A program made the translations under genes and the position numbers. Of a DNA stretch of 64,000 bases, positions 11,783 to 23,439 are shown piece by piece. The first letter of the stretch is position 1. Each line of letters begins with the position of its first letter. The notes under the pieces were generated by a model. That model saw only the letters and a program-made list of their open reading frames with translations. It had not been told where the DNA came from and made no database searches. The stretch is from Basidiobolus meristosporus CBS 931.73. Lineage: Eukaryota; Basidiobolomycota; Basidiobolomycetes; Basidiobolales; Basidiobolaceae. The stretch spans positions 101,976 through 165,975 of the forward strand of contig MCFE01000114.1 of assembly GCA_002104905.1 (NCBI GenBank). The letters are read 5' to 3'.

Positions 11783-14700
11783 AAATGTTCATACTGACTA
11801 GTCCTAATTTTGACCTAAGATATTCAAACTTGTCTCTAGCTAATGGTTTGGTAAATATGTCTGCAATCATTTCATCTGTAGGACAGTAAACAAAGCTAAC
11901 TAAGTTATTCTCTATAGCTTCACGTATGAAATGATGTCTAATATCTATGTGCTTAGTTCTAGCATGAAAAGTTGGATTTCTACCTAATGGTATAAATCCT
12001 TGATCATCTTGAAATAAAGTAATAGGTGTTTTTCAACATGGGCCTAAATCTCTAAAAAGTTTTCTTAACCACATTGCTTTTCTTGTAGCTGCACAGGCTG
12101 CCATCTACTCTGCCTCTGTGGTGGAGAGTGCTACAGTTGGTTGCTTTCTTGAATTCCATGAAATTGCTCCTTTACAGTAAAAAAAGGTGTATCCTGTGGT
12201 GGATCTTCTGTCTTCCAAGTTTTGTCCCCAATCAGCATCAGAGTATCCCACAAGATTCTGCTCTGAATCCTTATAAGTGTATCTTAAGCAGATATCAGCA
12301 GTTCCTTTTAGGTATCTAAAATTTGGCTTTACTACTGCAATAGGATCAGATCCATAGTTCTGATTATGGTTGCCGACAACTCCCACTGAATATGAGATAT
12401 CTGGACGTGTTCCAAGTGTGATATACATCAGACTGTCAACCATAGATTGATAAGGAAAGTCAGGGCTTTCAGATGGCACCAAGCTCTCTTGATTTGGCTG
12501 GGTTTTGACCAAGTTAAGGTTTTTCTCCATTGAGGTAGCTACTGGTTTACAGTCTCCCATTTGGTACTTCTTTAGTATATCTTGAATATACTTGGATTGG
12601 CTTAGGGTGATAGTCTGGGTACTTCTGTTTATGGAGAACTTAGTCCCTAAGTAGTAACTAAGTTCTCCTAGATTGTACATCTCAAACCCCTTAGATAGGC
12701 TGGATTTAGTCTCTTCCAATGTTTCTAGGTTATTAGCAGCTATAATAAGATCATCCACACATAGAGCTAATATACCTGGATTTGCTCTATCTGGCTTACA
12801 GTATATACTATAGTCAGCATTACTTCTTTTGAAACTCAAAGATTCCAAATAAGAATCTATCTTGCAATTCTAGGCTCTCAGTTATTGTTTGAGACCATAT
12901 AATGACTTTTTAAGCTTGCAGACCAAATGGGGGTTATCTTTGTCAACAAACCCATCAGGCTGGTCCATATACACGTCCTCATCAAGTTCTCCATTCAAAA
13001 ATGCAGTTTTTATATCCATTTGATGAATAAAAAACTTATATTTGGCTGCAATGGCCAATATTAATCTGATGGAATTAGACTTGGCTACCAGTGCAAAGGT
13101 CTCAGTATAGTCAAGTCCTTTTGTTTGAGAGTATCCTTTGGCTACAGGTCTTGCTTTGTATCTTTCAATTGTACCATCAGCCTTGTATTTTGCCTTGAAG
13201 GCCCATCTGCATCCAATTGATATTTGGTTGATTGGTAATTTGACCAAGTCCCAAGTTTGATTTTCCATCAGGGCCTGATATTCCTCAGTCATTGCAGATC
13301 TCCAAAACTTTGTCTGAGGGCTATTTAGGGCCTCTTTTACAGTGTGGGGCGCATCAATATGGACTGAATAGGCATAGGCTAAGTTTGTACCCTCATTGAT
13401 ATAGTAGTTTGGGCTATTTCTTTTCTGATTGGATCTCTGGGCATTTGATACTGGAATGATCACTTCTGGGATACTCCTGGGCATTGATTCTGGCTGAACC
13501 ATGGTTTTAGAGTCCTCTGGAGTGAAAAAATCTTCATTGTTTTGCTCTGATTCAATCCTGACCATTGGTGGACTTGAAATCAAAATTATGTCATCATTTA
13601 ATGTCATTTTTGTGAAAATTTTGAATTTTCATCAAACAACACATCCCTGGACTTGATTGACTTCTTTGCCTTGGTATAGTAGAGTCTGTATGCCTTACAC
13701 TCATTGCAGTAGCCCAAAAATATGCATTTTACACTTTTTGGCTCAAATTTTGACTGATTTCCGGCCAGTTTTTTGGCATATACTGTACACCCAAATATTC
13801 TTAGATATTCTGCACTTGGTCTGTATCCATACCATGCTTCAAATGGAGTAGAATCACATAGTATTCTGTTATAACTCCTATTTTTAAGGTATATAGCAGT
13901 GGCAACTGATTCCACCCAAAAATTGTAGGATAATTTTTGATCATGGATCATATATCTTGCCATATCAATTATTGATCTGTTAGCATGTTCTACTACTCCA
14001 TTTTGCTGTGGGGAGTATGGTACAGTAGTCTCTTGCTTTATCCCATGAATTTTGCAAAAGTGGATGAAGAGTTCTGAGGTATATTCTCCACCATTGTCAG
14101 AGCATATTTTCTTGATTTTTTCACCAGTTTCTCTCTCCACCATGGCTTTAACATGCTGAACTTAGACAGAGCTTCTTCCTTTCTCTCCATGAAGTAGACC
14201 CATGTGTATCTTGTATAATCATCAATAAAAGTGATTAAATACTTCATCCCGCCTAAGGATAAATTTTGCATAGGTCCACACTGATCTGAGTGAATTAGAT
14301 CTAATTTTTTCTTAGTTTTGATTAACCCAGAGCTCTTGAACGGTTGTCTGGCTTGTTTCCCATATATGCAGGCTTCATAGTGCTCCAAATTAGCTGGGGG
14401 ATCAATTTTCACTCCAGAAATTAGCTGATCTTTGATCATTTGTGCAAATAATCAAAATTGATGTGCCCAAATCTCCTGTGCCAAACCATTGGTGTTTCTT
14501 CATTTAAGTTACTTATATTGGCTTCCAAATATGATGGAATATAAGTCAACTTGTATATATTCTGATCTCTGATACCCAAGGCAATATGGACACCATTTTG
14601 ATCAGTGATCTTGCATTCAGAATTGTCAAAGCAGAAACTGAGTCCTTCTGCTGTGGCCTTGCTTACAAAGAGTAGGTTCTTGGCTATTTCTGGTACATAG

Positions 14701-15721
14701 AGTACTTCTTCAAAGGTCAGTGCATGGCTTCCTTCACTGCTTCTAAGGTTTACTTAGATAGTTCCTTCTCCCACTGCATCAAGTGTTCTATTGTCACCCA
14801 TGAAAACCTTCTTAATTGGAATTTCTTGATATTGGGTAAAAAGTTCTTCTTGGTATGTAAAGTGTTGAGAAGCTCCAGAGTCAATATACCACGTCTGAGA
14901 ATCCTTGTTTGTGGTCATACTTAGTGCAGAAATGAATAGTCTATCTTCAGCTGTTGCAGCATTTCCATATTCAGGCTTCTTTTGCTGATTATCTTTCTTT
15001 TTGAGACATTGGTCTGATGTGTGTCCTTTCCTTTTGCAGTAGTTACAAAACAGGTTGCTGTTGCCTTTGTAGGGTTGTGGGTACCCCCTTTGTTGGTTAA
15101 CATTGCTTATTAAAGCATTTTCTTCTTCCTTCTTATTGGCGTTTGATTTTCTTAATTCTTCATCCAGGAGCCTTCCATATACATAATTTAAGGCCAAATC
15201 TTCAGTTCTGGACTCTAGGGCTGATACAAGGCCCTGAAACTTGTCTGTCAGGCTATTCAGGATGGTAACTATCACATCCTCATCAGTAGTTGGTACACCC
15301 ACAGATTACATTGCATCTACCAGCAGGGTAATTCTGTTAATTAGATTTTTTGTTTCTACTCCTGGCAGCATCTTTATAGTAAAGAATTTTTGTTGCAGAT
15401 ATATCTTTGTGGCAGCTGAACATGACTGGTAGGTGTCTTCTAATGCTTTCCAGGCATTCTTTGCTGTTTTTGCTCTTGAGCATTGAATTAGCAATTTGTC
15501 TTTAACACTAAGGCAAATGCAGTTAAAGGCACTTTGTTCTTTCTTCTGGTACTTTAAGGCTTCCTCTCCCATGTTTTTAGGAGGGCATTCTTCTCCCATG
15601 ACAATATCCAAAGGCCTGTTTCTTGTAGCAGCATCTTCATCTTCACCTTCCACACTTGGTAGTTAGATCCATCCAACTTTTCAGCAGAGGGAAAAATTCT
15701 AGTAATAGCAGTAGTAGACAT
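11783..15721 (-). pseudogene. Copia B gag-pol polyprotein (inactivated)
   Basis: The reading frame starts at the gag ATG (15721). It shows gag to about 15306, the zinc knuckle area and protease 'WYIDSGASQHF' (about 14900), the integrase block 'PYSPQQNGVVEHANRS' (about 14010), an RT of which 12882-13607 is open, the RT active site as 'CVDDLIIAANN' (about 12770), and RNase H 'LSTTEAE' (about 12110). Breaks occur near 15303 (a stop where the family has E of the D-E-M-E motif), near 14440, near 14143, at about 12850-12880 and left of 12105. The intact relative is Copia D. Gag packages RNA, and protease/integrase/RT-RNase H would have carried out processing, integration and reverse transcription. 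Confidence 0.85.
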
Positions 15722-15752
15722 TGCAGAGAGTGACAGCTTGGGGCTCATAACC

Positions 15753-16100
15753 TGTTGTAAGAGTCTTGGAGATATTGGAAGTGATTGGGAGAACAAGTAG
15801 ATTATGTGGTTTTCACTTAATGATTTATTGAATGTAAAAGTAGTATTTATACTTTTACCTGGTCTTGGCATTACAAACACGTAGAATAGGTTAAGAAAGG
15901 TCCCAAGAGCATGTGTGCAAAGTTTGGGGCTATTGGACAACTTTGAGAATTTTCATGTTCTGGGTACCTGGTGTTTTGGTGAAAATATTCTAAGTAAATC
16001 CCGACAAGGAATTTGTTCAGTATTCTCTAGGATTTGAAGGTAATGATCTAAGTGACTAAGTTAGGTGAATATTTAGGTGGAAATACAAATTTTTACAACA
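15753..16100 (-). repeat. Copia B 5' LTR
   Basis: 348 bp with the same TGTTGTAA/TTACAACA ends. On its inner side lies the primer-binding site, read on the minus strand as 'ggttatgagccccaagctg' just after the LTR. Confidence 0.9.
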
Positions 16101-16204
16101 TTTATTACCTTGCTACCTTCTATCAGAAGCTATTCTGAACCAGGTGGTACTGACTTGACCTACAAGCACTCCCACTCACCAAGTACAGTCAGTAATAAGC
16201 CACA

Positions 16205-17320
16205 AAGCTGAGTCCTTCTGCTGTGGCCTTGCTTACAGATAGTAGGTTCTTGGCTATTTCTGGTACCTAGAATACTTCTTCAAAGGTCAGTGCATGGCTT
16301 CCTTCACTGCTTCTAGGGTTTAGTTGAATAATTCTGTCTCCCACTGCATCAAGTGTTCTATTGTTACCTATGAAAACCTTCTGCATTGGAATTTCTTGGT
16401 ATTGGGTAAAAGTACTTTTTGGTATGTAGAGTGTTGAGATGCTCCAGATTCAATGTATCACATCTGAGAGTCTTTTTTTGTGGTCATATTTAGTGTAGAT
16501 ATGAATAGTCCGTCTTCAGTTGTTGCAATATTTCCATATTTAGGCTTCTTTGCTAATTATCACTCTTTTTGAGACACCAGTCTGATGTGTGTTCTTTCCT
16601 TTTGCAGTAGTTGCAAAACAGGTTGCTGTTGCCTTTGTAAGGACATGAATACCTTCTTTTTGGATATCATTGCCAATTGAAGCACTTTCTTCTTCCTTCT
16701 TATTGGTGCTTGATTCTCTTAATTCTTCATTCTGGAACCTTCCATATATGCAATTTAAGGTCAAATGCTCAGTTCTGGACTCTAGGGCTGATATAAGGCC
16801 CTGAAACCTGTCAGTCAGGCTATTCAGGATGGTTACTATCATATCCTCATCTGTGACTGGTATATCCACAGACTCAATCTCATCCATCAGCAGGGTAATT
16901 CTGCTAATTAGAATTTTCATTTCATCTCCTGGCAGCATCTTTGTAGTAAAGACTTTTTGTCTAAGATGCATTTTCTTAGCAGCTGAACATGACTGGTAGT
17001 TGTCTTCTAATGCCTTCCAGGCATTCTTTGCAGTTTTTGCACTTGAGCATTGAATTTGCAACTTGTCTTCAACATTAAGGCAAATGCAGTCAAAGGCACT
17101 TTGTTCTTCCTTATGGTACTTTGAGTCTTCCTTTCCCACGTTTTTAGGAGAGCATTCTTCTCCCATGACAATATCTCAAAGGCCTCTTTCTTGTAGCAGC
17201 ATTTTCATCTTCACCTTCCATACTTGGTAGTTAGACCCATCCAACTTTTCAGCAGAGGGAAAAATTCCAGTAATAGCAGTAATAGACATTGCAGAGAGTA
17301 ACAGCTTGGGGCTCATAACC
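16205..17320 (-). pseudogene. Copia A gag and protease remnant
   Basis: Minus-strand frames give the UBN2/Ty1-type gag (open 16540-17166) and, leftwards, the zinc-knuckle and protease areas in broken form. Near 17175 the sequence carries TGA where Copia D has TGG ('ctttgagat' against 'ctttgggat'). Copia C has the same nonsense codon. The piece ends exactly where LTR-X entered. Confidence 0.8.
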
Positions 17321-17666
17321 TGTTGAAAGAGTCTTGGAGATATCAGAAGTGATATGGGAGGACAAGTAGATTACATGGCTTTCATTGAGTGATTTATTGA
17401 ATGTAAAAGAGGTATATATTCTTTTACATGTTCCTGGCATATCAAAGACATAGAATAGGCTAAGGAAGGTCCCAAGAATATTTGTGCAAAGTTTAGGGCT
17501 GTTTGGACAACTTTGAGAATTTTCATGTTCTGGGTATCTGGTATTATGGTGAAAATATTTCAAGTAAATCCTAACAAGGAACTTGGTTGGTATTCCCCAG
17601 GATTTGAAGGTAATGATCTGACTAAGTCAGGTGATTGTATAGGTGGAATTACAAATCTTTACAACA
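17321..17666 (-). repeat. Copia A 5' LTR (A subtype)
   Basis: 346 bp, from 'tgttgaaagagtcttgg' to 'ctttacaaca'. It differs from the B/D type across R-U5 ('ggacaagtagattacatggc', 'catgttcctggcatatc'). The same R-U5 type is seen only in the 5' LTR of Copia C. Confidence 0.85.
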
Positions 17667-17918
17667 GTTGAGACACTTACCATAACACAAAGGTGCTCAC
17701 ACCCCTATTTTAAAGCATACTGTCTATAACCTAAGCCCCTTCCAGTGAGATATATAAATCTGATTAAGTCAAGATTGTAATAGCAGGGATTTTTGGACAT
17801 AATAAAAACATATCTTCATTACCTTACTACCCTCTATTAGGAGCTATTCTGAGCCAAATGGTACTGACTTGACATACAAGCTCTCTCAGCTACCATGTAG
17901 AGGCAGTAGTAACCCACA
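17667..17918. repeat. LTR-X relative, truncated
   Basis: Shares with LTR-X the run 'tcacacccctatttta-a', 'tataacctaagcccc', 'gatatata', 'agctattctga-cca', 'ggtactgacttgac-tacaag' and the end 'aa-cccaca'. The first ~120 bp of LTR-X are missing, cut at the Copia A boundary. Confidence 0.65.
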
Positions 17919-18081
17919 ACCTCTACCAAAAAAGCACCTGAGTGTATCTACAAGGTGGACTAGAACCCAGCAGGGCAAAGGAATATATTGGCCAAGCACC
18001 AAAAAGTATTTTGCAGATATTCAAGAGGTTTTCATGGCAAGGGTGGTGGCAACCAAGTATATGGTAGCATGATGTATATGC

Positions 18082-18430
18082 TGTTGTAAAAATTTGTATT
18101 TCCATCTAAATATTCACCTAACTTAGTCACTTAGATCAACACCTTCAAATCCTAGAGAATACTGACCAAATTCCTTGTCGGGATTTACTTAGAATATTTT
18201 CACCAAAATACCAGGTACCCAAACATGAAAACTCTCAAAGTTGTCCAAACGGCCCCAAACTTTGCACACATGTTCTTGGGACCTTCCTTAACCTATTCTA
18301 TGTCTTTGATATGCCAGGAACATGTAAAAGTATATATACCTCTTTTACATTCAATAAATCACTCAATGAAAGCCATGTAATCTACTTGTCCTCCCATATC
18401 ACTTCTGATATCTCCAAGACTCTTACAACA
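18082..18430 (+). repeat. Copia C 5' LTR (chimeric)
   Basis: 349 bp, TGTTGTAA...TTACAACA. The U3 half matches Copia B/D. From about 18290 on, the R-U5 half matches Copia A ('tctttgatatgccaggaac', 'agccatgtaatctac'). An AATAAA follows a TATA-like run ('agtatatatacc'). Confidence 0.9.
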
Positions 18431-18449
18431 GGTTATGAGCCCCAAGCTG
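18431..18449 (+). promoter_or_regulatory. Copia family primer-binding site (initiator-tRNA half-molecule type)
   Basis: Directly after the LTR comes 'ggttatgagccccaagctg'. Its first 12 bases are the complement of the initiator tRNA-Met anticodon arm (GGGCUCAUAACC), the part used as primer by Drosophila copia through a cleaved tRNA half. The match is not to a tRNA 3' acceptor end. The same sequence follows the 5' LTR in Copia A, B and D. It also contains an ATG in frame with gag. Confidence 0.65.
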
Positions 18450-18461
18450 TTACTCTCTGCA

Positions 18462-21400
18462 ATGTCTATTACTGCTATTACTGGAATTTTTCCCTCTGCT
18501 GAAAAGTTGGATGGGTCTAACTACCAAGTATGGAAGGTGAAGATGAAAATGCTGCTACAAGAAAGAGGCCTTTGAGATATTGTCATGGGAGAAGAATGCC
18601 CTCCTAAAAACATGGGAGAGGAAGCCTTAAAGTACCAGAAGAAAGAACAAAGTGCCTTTAACTGCATTTGCCTTAATGTCAAGGACAAATTGCTAATTCA
18701 ATGCTCAAGAGCAAAAACAGCAAAGAATGCCTGGAAAGCATTGGAAGACACCTACCAGTCATGTTCAGCTGCCAAGAAAATGTATCTGCAACAAAAATTC
18801 TTTACTACAAAGATGCTGCCCGGAGAAGAAATGAAAAATCTAATTAACAGAATTACCCTGCTGGTAGATGAGATGGAATCTGTGGGCGTACCAACTACTG
18901 ATGAGGATGTGATAGTTACCATCCTGAATAGCCTGACAGACACGTTCCAGGGCCTTATATCAGCCCTAGAGTCCAGAACTGAAGATTTGACCTTAAATTA
19001 TGTATATGGAAGGCTCCTGGATGAAGAATTAAGAAAATCAAACGCCAATAAGAAGGAGAAGAAAATGCTTTAATAAGCAATGATAACCAACAAAGGAGGT
19101 ACCCAAGACCCTGCAAAGGCAACAGCAACCTGTTTTGTAACTACTGCAAAAGGAAAGGACACACATCAGACCTGTGTCTCAAAAAGAAAGATAATCAGCA
19201 AAAGAAGCCTGAATATGGAAATGCTGCAACAGCTGAAGATAGACTATTCATTTCTGCACTAAGTATGACCACAAACAAGGATTCTCAGACGTGGTATATT
19301 GACTCTGGAACATCTCAACACTTTACACACCAAAAAGAACTTTTTACCCAATATCAAGAAATTCCAATTAAGAAGGTTTTCATGGGTGACAATAGAACAC
19401 TTGATGCAGTGGGAGAAGGAACTATCCAAGTAAACCTTAAAAGCAGTAAAGGAAGCCATACAATGACCTTTAAAGAAGTACTCCATGTACCAGAAATAGC
19501 CAAGAACCTACTCTCTGTAAGCAAGGCCACAGCAGAAGGACTCAGTTTCAGTTTTGACAATTCTGGATGCAGGATCACAGATCAAAATGGTGCTCATATT
19601 GCTTTGGGCATCAGAGATCAGAGTATATACAAGTTGACTTATATTCAATCATATCTGGAAGCCAATATAAGTAACTTAAATGAAGAAACACCAATGCTTT
19701 GGCACAGGAGATTTGGACACATCAATTTTGATTATTTGCGTAAAATGATCAAAGATCAGCTAATTTCTGGAGTGAAAATTGATCCCCCAGCTAATTTGGA
19801 GCACTGTGAAGCCTGCATATATGGGAAACAAGCCAGACAACCGTTCAAGAGCTCTGGGTTAATCAAAACTAAGAAAAAATTAAATCTAATTCACTCAGAT
19901 CTGTGTGGACCTATGCAAAGTTTATCCTTAGGTGGGATGAAGTATTTAATCACTTTTATTGATGATTATACAAGATACACATGGGTCTACTTCATGGAGA
20001 GAAAGGAAGAAGCTCTGTCTAAGTTCAGGGAGTTTAAAGCCATGGTGGAGAGAGAAACTGGTGAAAAAATCAAGAAAATACGCTCTGAAAATGGTGGAAA
20101 ATATACCTCAAAACTCTTCACCCACTTCTGCAAAATTCATGGGATAAAGCAAGAGACTACTGTACCATACCCCCCACAGCAAAATGGAGTAGCAGAACAA
20201 GCTAACAGATCAATAATTGATATGGCAAGATATATGATCCATGATCAAAAATTATCCTATTATTTTTGGGCGGAATCAGTTGCCACTGCTGTATACCTTA
20301 AAAATAGGAGTTATAACAGAATACTATGTGATTCTACTCCATTTGAAGCATGGTATGGATACAGACCAAGGGCAGAACATCTAAGAATATTTGGGTGTAC
20401 AGCATATGCCAAAAAACTGGCCAGAAATCAGTCAAAATTTGAGCCAAAAAGTGTAAAATGCATATTTTTGGGCTACTGCAATGAGAGTAAGGCATACAGA
20501 CTCTACAATACCAAAGCAAAGAAGCTGATCAAGCCCAGGGATGTGTTGTTTGATGAAAATTCAAAAATTTCACAAAAAATGACATCAGATGATGACAAAA
20601 ATTTGATCTCAAGTCCACCAATTGTCAGGATTGAAGCCGAGCAAAACAATGAAAATTTTTTCACTCCAGAGGACTCTACAACCGTGATTCAGCCAGAATC
20701 AGTGCCCAGGAATATCCCAGAAGTGATCATTCCAGTATCAAATGCCTGGAGATCCAATTGGACAAGAAATAGCCCAAATTACTATATTAATGAAGGTACA
20801 AACTTAGCCTATGCCTATTCAGTCCATATTGATGAGCCCCACACTGTAAAAGAGGCCCTAAATAGCCCTCAGACAAAGTTTTGGAGATCTGCCATGACTG
20901 AGGAATATCAGGCCCTGATGGAAAATCAAACTTGGGACTTAGTCAAATTACCATTCAACCAAAAATCAATTGGATGTAGAAGGGTCTTCAAGACAAAGTA
21001 CAAGGCTGATGGTACAATTGAAAGATACAAAGCAAGACTTGTAGCCAAAGGATACTCTCAAACAAAAGGACCTGACTATACTGAGACCTTTGCACCGGTA
21101 GCCAAGTTTAATTCCATCAGATTAATATTGGCCATTGCAGCCAAATATAAGTTTTTTATTCATCAAATGGATGTAAAAACTGCATTTTTGAATGGAGAAC
21201 TTGATGAGGACGTGTATATGGACCAGCCTGATGGGTTTGCTGACCAAGATAACCCCCATTTGGTCTGCAAGCTTAAAAAGTCACTATATGGTCTCATACA
21301 ATCACGAAGAGCCTGGAATTGCAAGATAGATTTTTATTTGGAATCTTTGAGTTTCAAAAGAAGTAATGCTGACTATAGTATATACTATAAGCCAGATAGA

Positions 21401-22396
21401 GCAAATCCAGTTCTATTAGCTCTATGTGTGGATGATCTTATCATAGCCGCCAATAACCTAGAAACATTGGAAGAGACTAAATCCAGCCTATCTAAGGAGT
21501 TCAAGATGTCCAATCTAGGAGAACTTAGTTACTACTTAGGGATTTAGTTCTCCATAGACAGAAGTACCCAGACTATCACCCTAAGCCAATCCAAGTATAT
21601 TCAAGATATACTAAAGAAGTACAAAATGGAAGACTGTAAACCAGCAGCTACCCCAATGGAGACAAACCTTAACTTGGTCAAAACTCAACCAAATCAAGAG
21701 AGCTTGGTGCCATCTGAAAGCCCTGACTTTCCTTATCAATCTATGGCCGGCAGTCTGATGTATATCATGCTTGGAACACGTCCAGATATCTCATATTCAG
21801 TGGGAGTTGACAGCCAACATAATCAGAATTATGGATCTGATCATATTGCAGCAGTTAAGCGGATTTTTAGATACCTAAAAGAAACTACTGATATCTGCTT
21901 AAGATACACTTATAAGAGTTCAGAACAGGATCTTGTGGGATACTCTGATGCTGATTGGGAAAAAATTTGGAAGACAGAAGATCCACCACAGGATACACCT
22001 TTCTTTACTGTAAAGGAGCAATTTCATGGAATTCAAGAAAGCAACCAACCGTAGCACTTTCTACTACAGAGGCAGAGTATATGGCAGCCTGTGAAGCTAC
22101 AAAAGAAGCAATGTGGTTAAGAAAGCTCTTTACAGATTTAGGCCTATGTCAAAAATTACTTTATTTCAAGATAATCTAGGATGTATACAATTAGGTAGAA
22201 ATCCAACTTTTCATGCTAGAACCAAGCACATAGATATTAGACATCATTTCAAAGTGAAGCTATAGAGAATAACTTAGTTAGCTTAGTTTACTGTCCTACA
22301 GATGAAATGATTGCAGACATATTTACCAAACCATTAGCTAGAGACAAGTTTGAATATCTTAAGTCAAAATTAGGACTAGTCAGTGTGAACATTTAG
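18462..22396 (+). pseudogene. Copia C gag-pol polyprotein (inactivated)
   Basis: Gag starts at ATG 18462 (an in-frame ATG at 18435 lies in the primer site). TGA at 18573-18575 replaces the Trp codon of Copia D. A one-base loss near 19050 shifts the frame before the knuckle 'CNYCKRKGHTSDLC'. A long open stretch (19265-21547) carries protease 'WYIDSGTSQHF', H-x-x-x-H and C-E-A-C of the pre-integrase zinc site, integrase D-D-E ('DLCGPM', 'SENGGKYTS' with the second D changed to E, 'QQNGVAEQANRS') and RT to 'CVDDLIIAAN'. TAG at 21547, a frameshift near 21958 and further breaks near 22150 and 22250 disrupt RNase H ('[20 protein letters not shown]'). Confidence 0.9.
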
Positions 22397-22407
22397 CTGA
22401 GTGGGAG

Positions 22408-22755
22408 TGTTGTAAAAATTTGTATTTCCACCTAAATATTCACCTAACTTAGTCACTTAGATCATCACCTTCAAATCCTAGAGAATACTGACCAAATTCC
22501 TTGTCGGGATTTACTTAGAATATTTTCACCAAAATACCAGGTACCCAGAACATGAAAATTCTCAAAGTTGTCTAAACAGCCCCAAACTTTACACACATGC
22601 TCTTGGGACCTTCCTTAACCTATTCTATGTGTTGTAATGCCAAGACCAGGTAAAAGTATAAATACTACTTTTACACTCAATAAATCATTAAGTGAAAGCC
22701 ACATAATCTACTTGTTCTCCCAATCACTTCCAATATCTCCAGGACTCTCACAACA
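22408..22755 (+). repeat. Copia C 3' LTR (B/D subtype)
   Basis: 348 bp, beginning 'tgttgtaaaaatttg' and ending 'ctctcacaaca'. Across R-U5 it reads 'tgtaatgccaagaccaggt' like Copia B and D, unlike the 5' LTR of the same element. Confidence 0.9.
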
Positions 22756-23439
22756 TATGCTATCAGCAATACAAGGCTTATGGCAACCTTGAAAGTATCA
22801 CACTGAAAAGCCATAATGTTGAGGTGATAGAAGTGATTCAATTGCAGCAGGTGTGCACATATGTAGATGTTAGTAAGCAGGAGGCCATAGTTTTGTTTTC
22901 AAACTATTTGTGAAATACATATGGTAGTAGTGGGTAAGCAGATACATTGGAATGAGCATACAGTGATAAATATGAATGGCACAAGGGGAGGTAGCAAAAG
23001 GAAATACCATTTGGTAAATTGGTATGCTAGCAATATACAGTACCAGCTATGGGCTGTCATACTGCCATTATAATGCCAAAAGATGTTTGTATCAAGGCCA
23101 TCAAAATACTGTCAAGTTCTCTTCTATATATGGCAATCTGATGTACTGGCCTGTTGGGTCTTCTCAAATAGGTGTAGGCCACTATTGAATCATAAGAATA
23201 TCATTGAAATCCTGTCATAAGACCATTTAAACACCATTAAGTTTATTTACCTACTGAGCAGTAGACTCAGCAAGACACCATCACAATCTTGTCACATAAG
23301 TGTGAGGGGGTCAATAATTTCAAGCTGCAGGTGTTACTGCAGCCTCATTGCAGGATCTTGACAGCCAATCTGGATTGGATCCACGCACAGGACCAAATTA
23401 TTTTTCTTAGGGTATACCTACTAGACTTGGCTGCTAGAT

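Larger units (their letters stand above)
11421..16100 (-). mobile_element. Copia B: full-length Ty1/copia element with TSD TTTAT
   Basis: Two LTRs (11421-11771 and 15753-16100) bound about 4 kb of gag-pol on the minus strand. The five bases before it (11416-11420) and after it (16101-16105) are both TTTAT, so this is one intact insertion event into LTR-X. The order of domains is gag, protease, integrase, RT, RNase H, as in Ty1/copia. The LTRs are similar but not identical and pol carries stops and frameshifts, so it is no longer autonomous. Confidence 0.9.
11146..16204. mobile_element. Solo LTR-X inserted in Copia A, itself split by Copia B
   Basis: Without Copia B the element is about 374 bp: 11146-11420 plus 16106-16204. 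It begins 'tgtgagtact' and ends 'taagccaca', giving TGTG/CACA ends. It is flanked by the 5-bp duplication AAGCT (11141-11145 and 16205-16209), which falls inside Copia A gag-pol. It has no reading frame, so it looks like a solo LTR. A relative lacking the left part lies at 17667-17918. The lineage is unknown. Confidence 0.75.
8593..17666 (-). mobile_element. Copia A: old Ty1/copia element, split by nested insertions
   Basis: The element runs from a 3' LTR stub (8593-8669) through pol (8670-11145). It is then interrupted by LTR-X/Copia B, and resumes at 16205 with protease/gag to the 5' LTR (17321-17666). The break is exact: pol sequence '...gtcaaagctgaagct' at 11145 continues as 'aagctgagtccttctg' from 16205. 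The bases flanking the outer ends ('ggaga' and 'gttga') no longer match as a target duplication. An internal deletion joins the 3' LTR stub at 'atgattt' to RNase H at 'atgaaattgctcc', removing most of the 3' LTR and the end of pol. This is the most diverged of the four large copies. Confidence 0.8.
18082..22755 (+). mobile_element. Copia C: full-length Ty1/copia element with TSD TATGC
   Basis: The only large copia copy on the plus strand. Its LTRs are 18082-18430 and 22408-22755. The five bases on each side (18077-18081 and 22756-22760) are TATGC. Inside are a primer-binding site, gag, protease, integrase, RT, RNase H and a purine-rich tract ('gtgggag') right before the 3' LTR. The two LTRs are unequal: the left has A-type R-U5, the right has B/D-type. 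Nonsense and frameshift changes inactivate it. Confidence 0.92.
17919..23430 (-). repeat. Repeat R1, copy 3, inverted and split by Copia C
   Basis: Sequence at 17919-18081 and 22761-23430, joined across Copia C, matches the reverse complement of 2530-3330. Examples are 'ccagcagggcaaaggaatatattgg' on the left side, quoted here in part, and 'tatcacactgaaaag' and 'gtaagcaggaggccatag' on the right. It gives an independent view of the empty Copia C target. No gene is supported in it. Confidence 0.65.
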
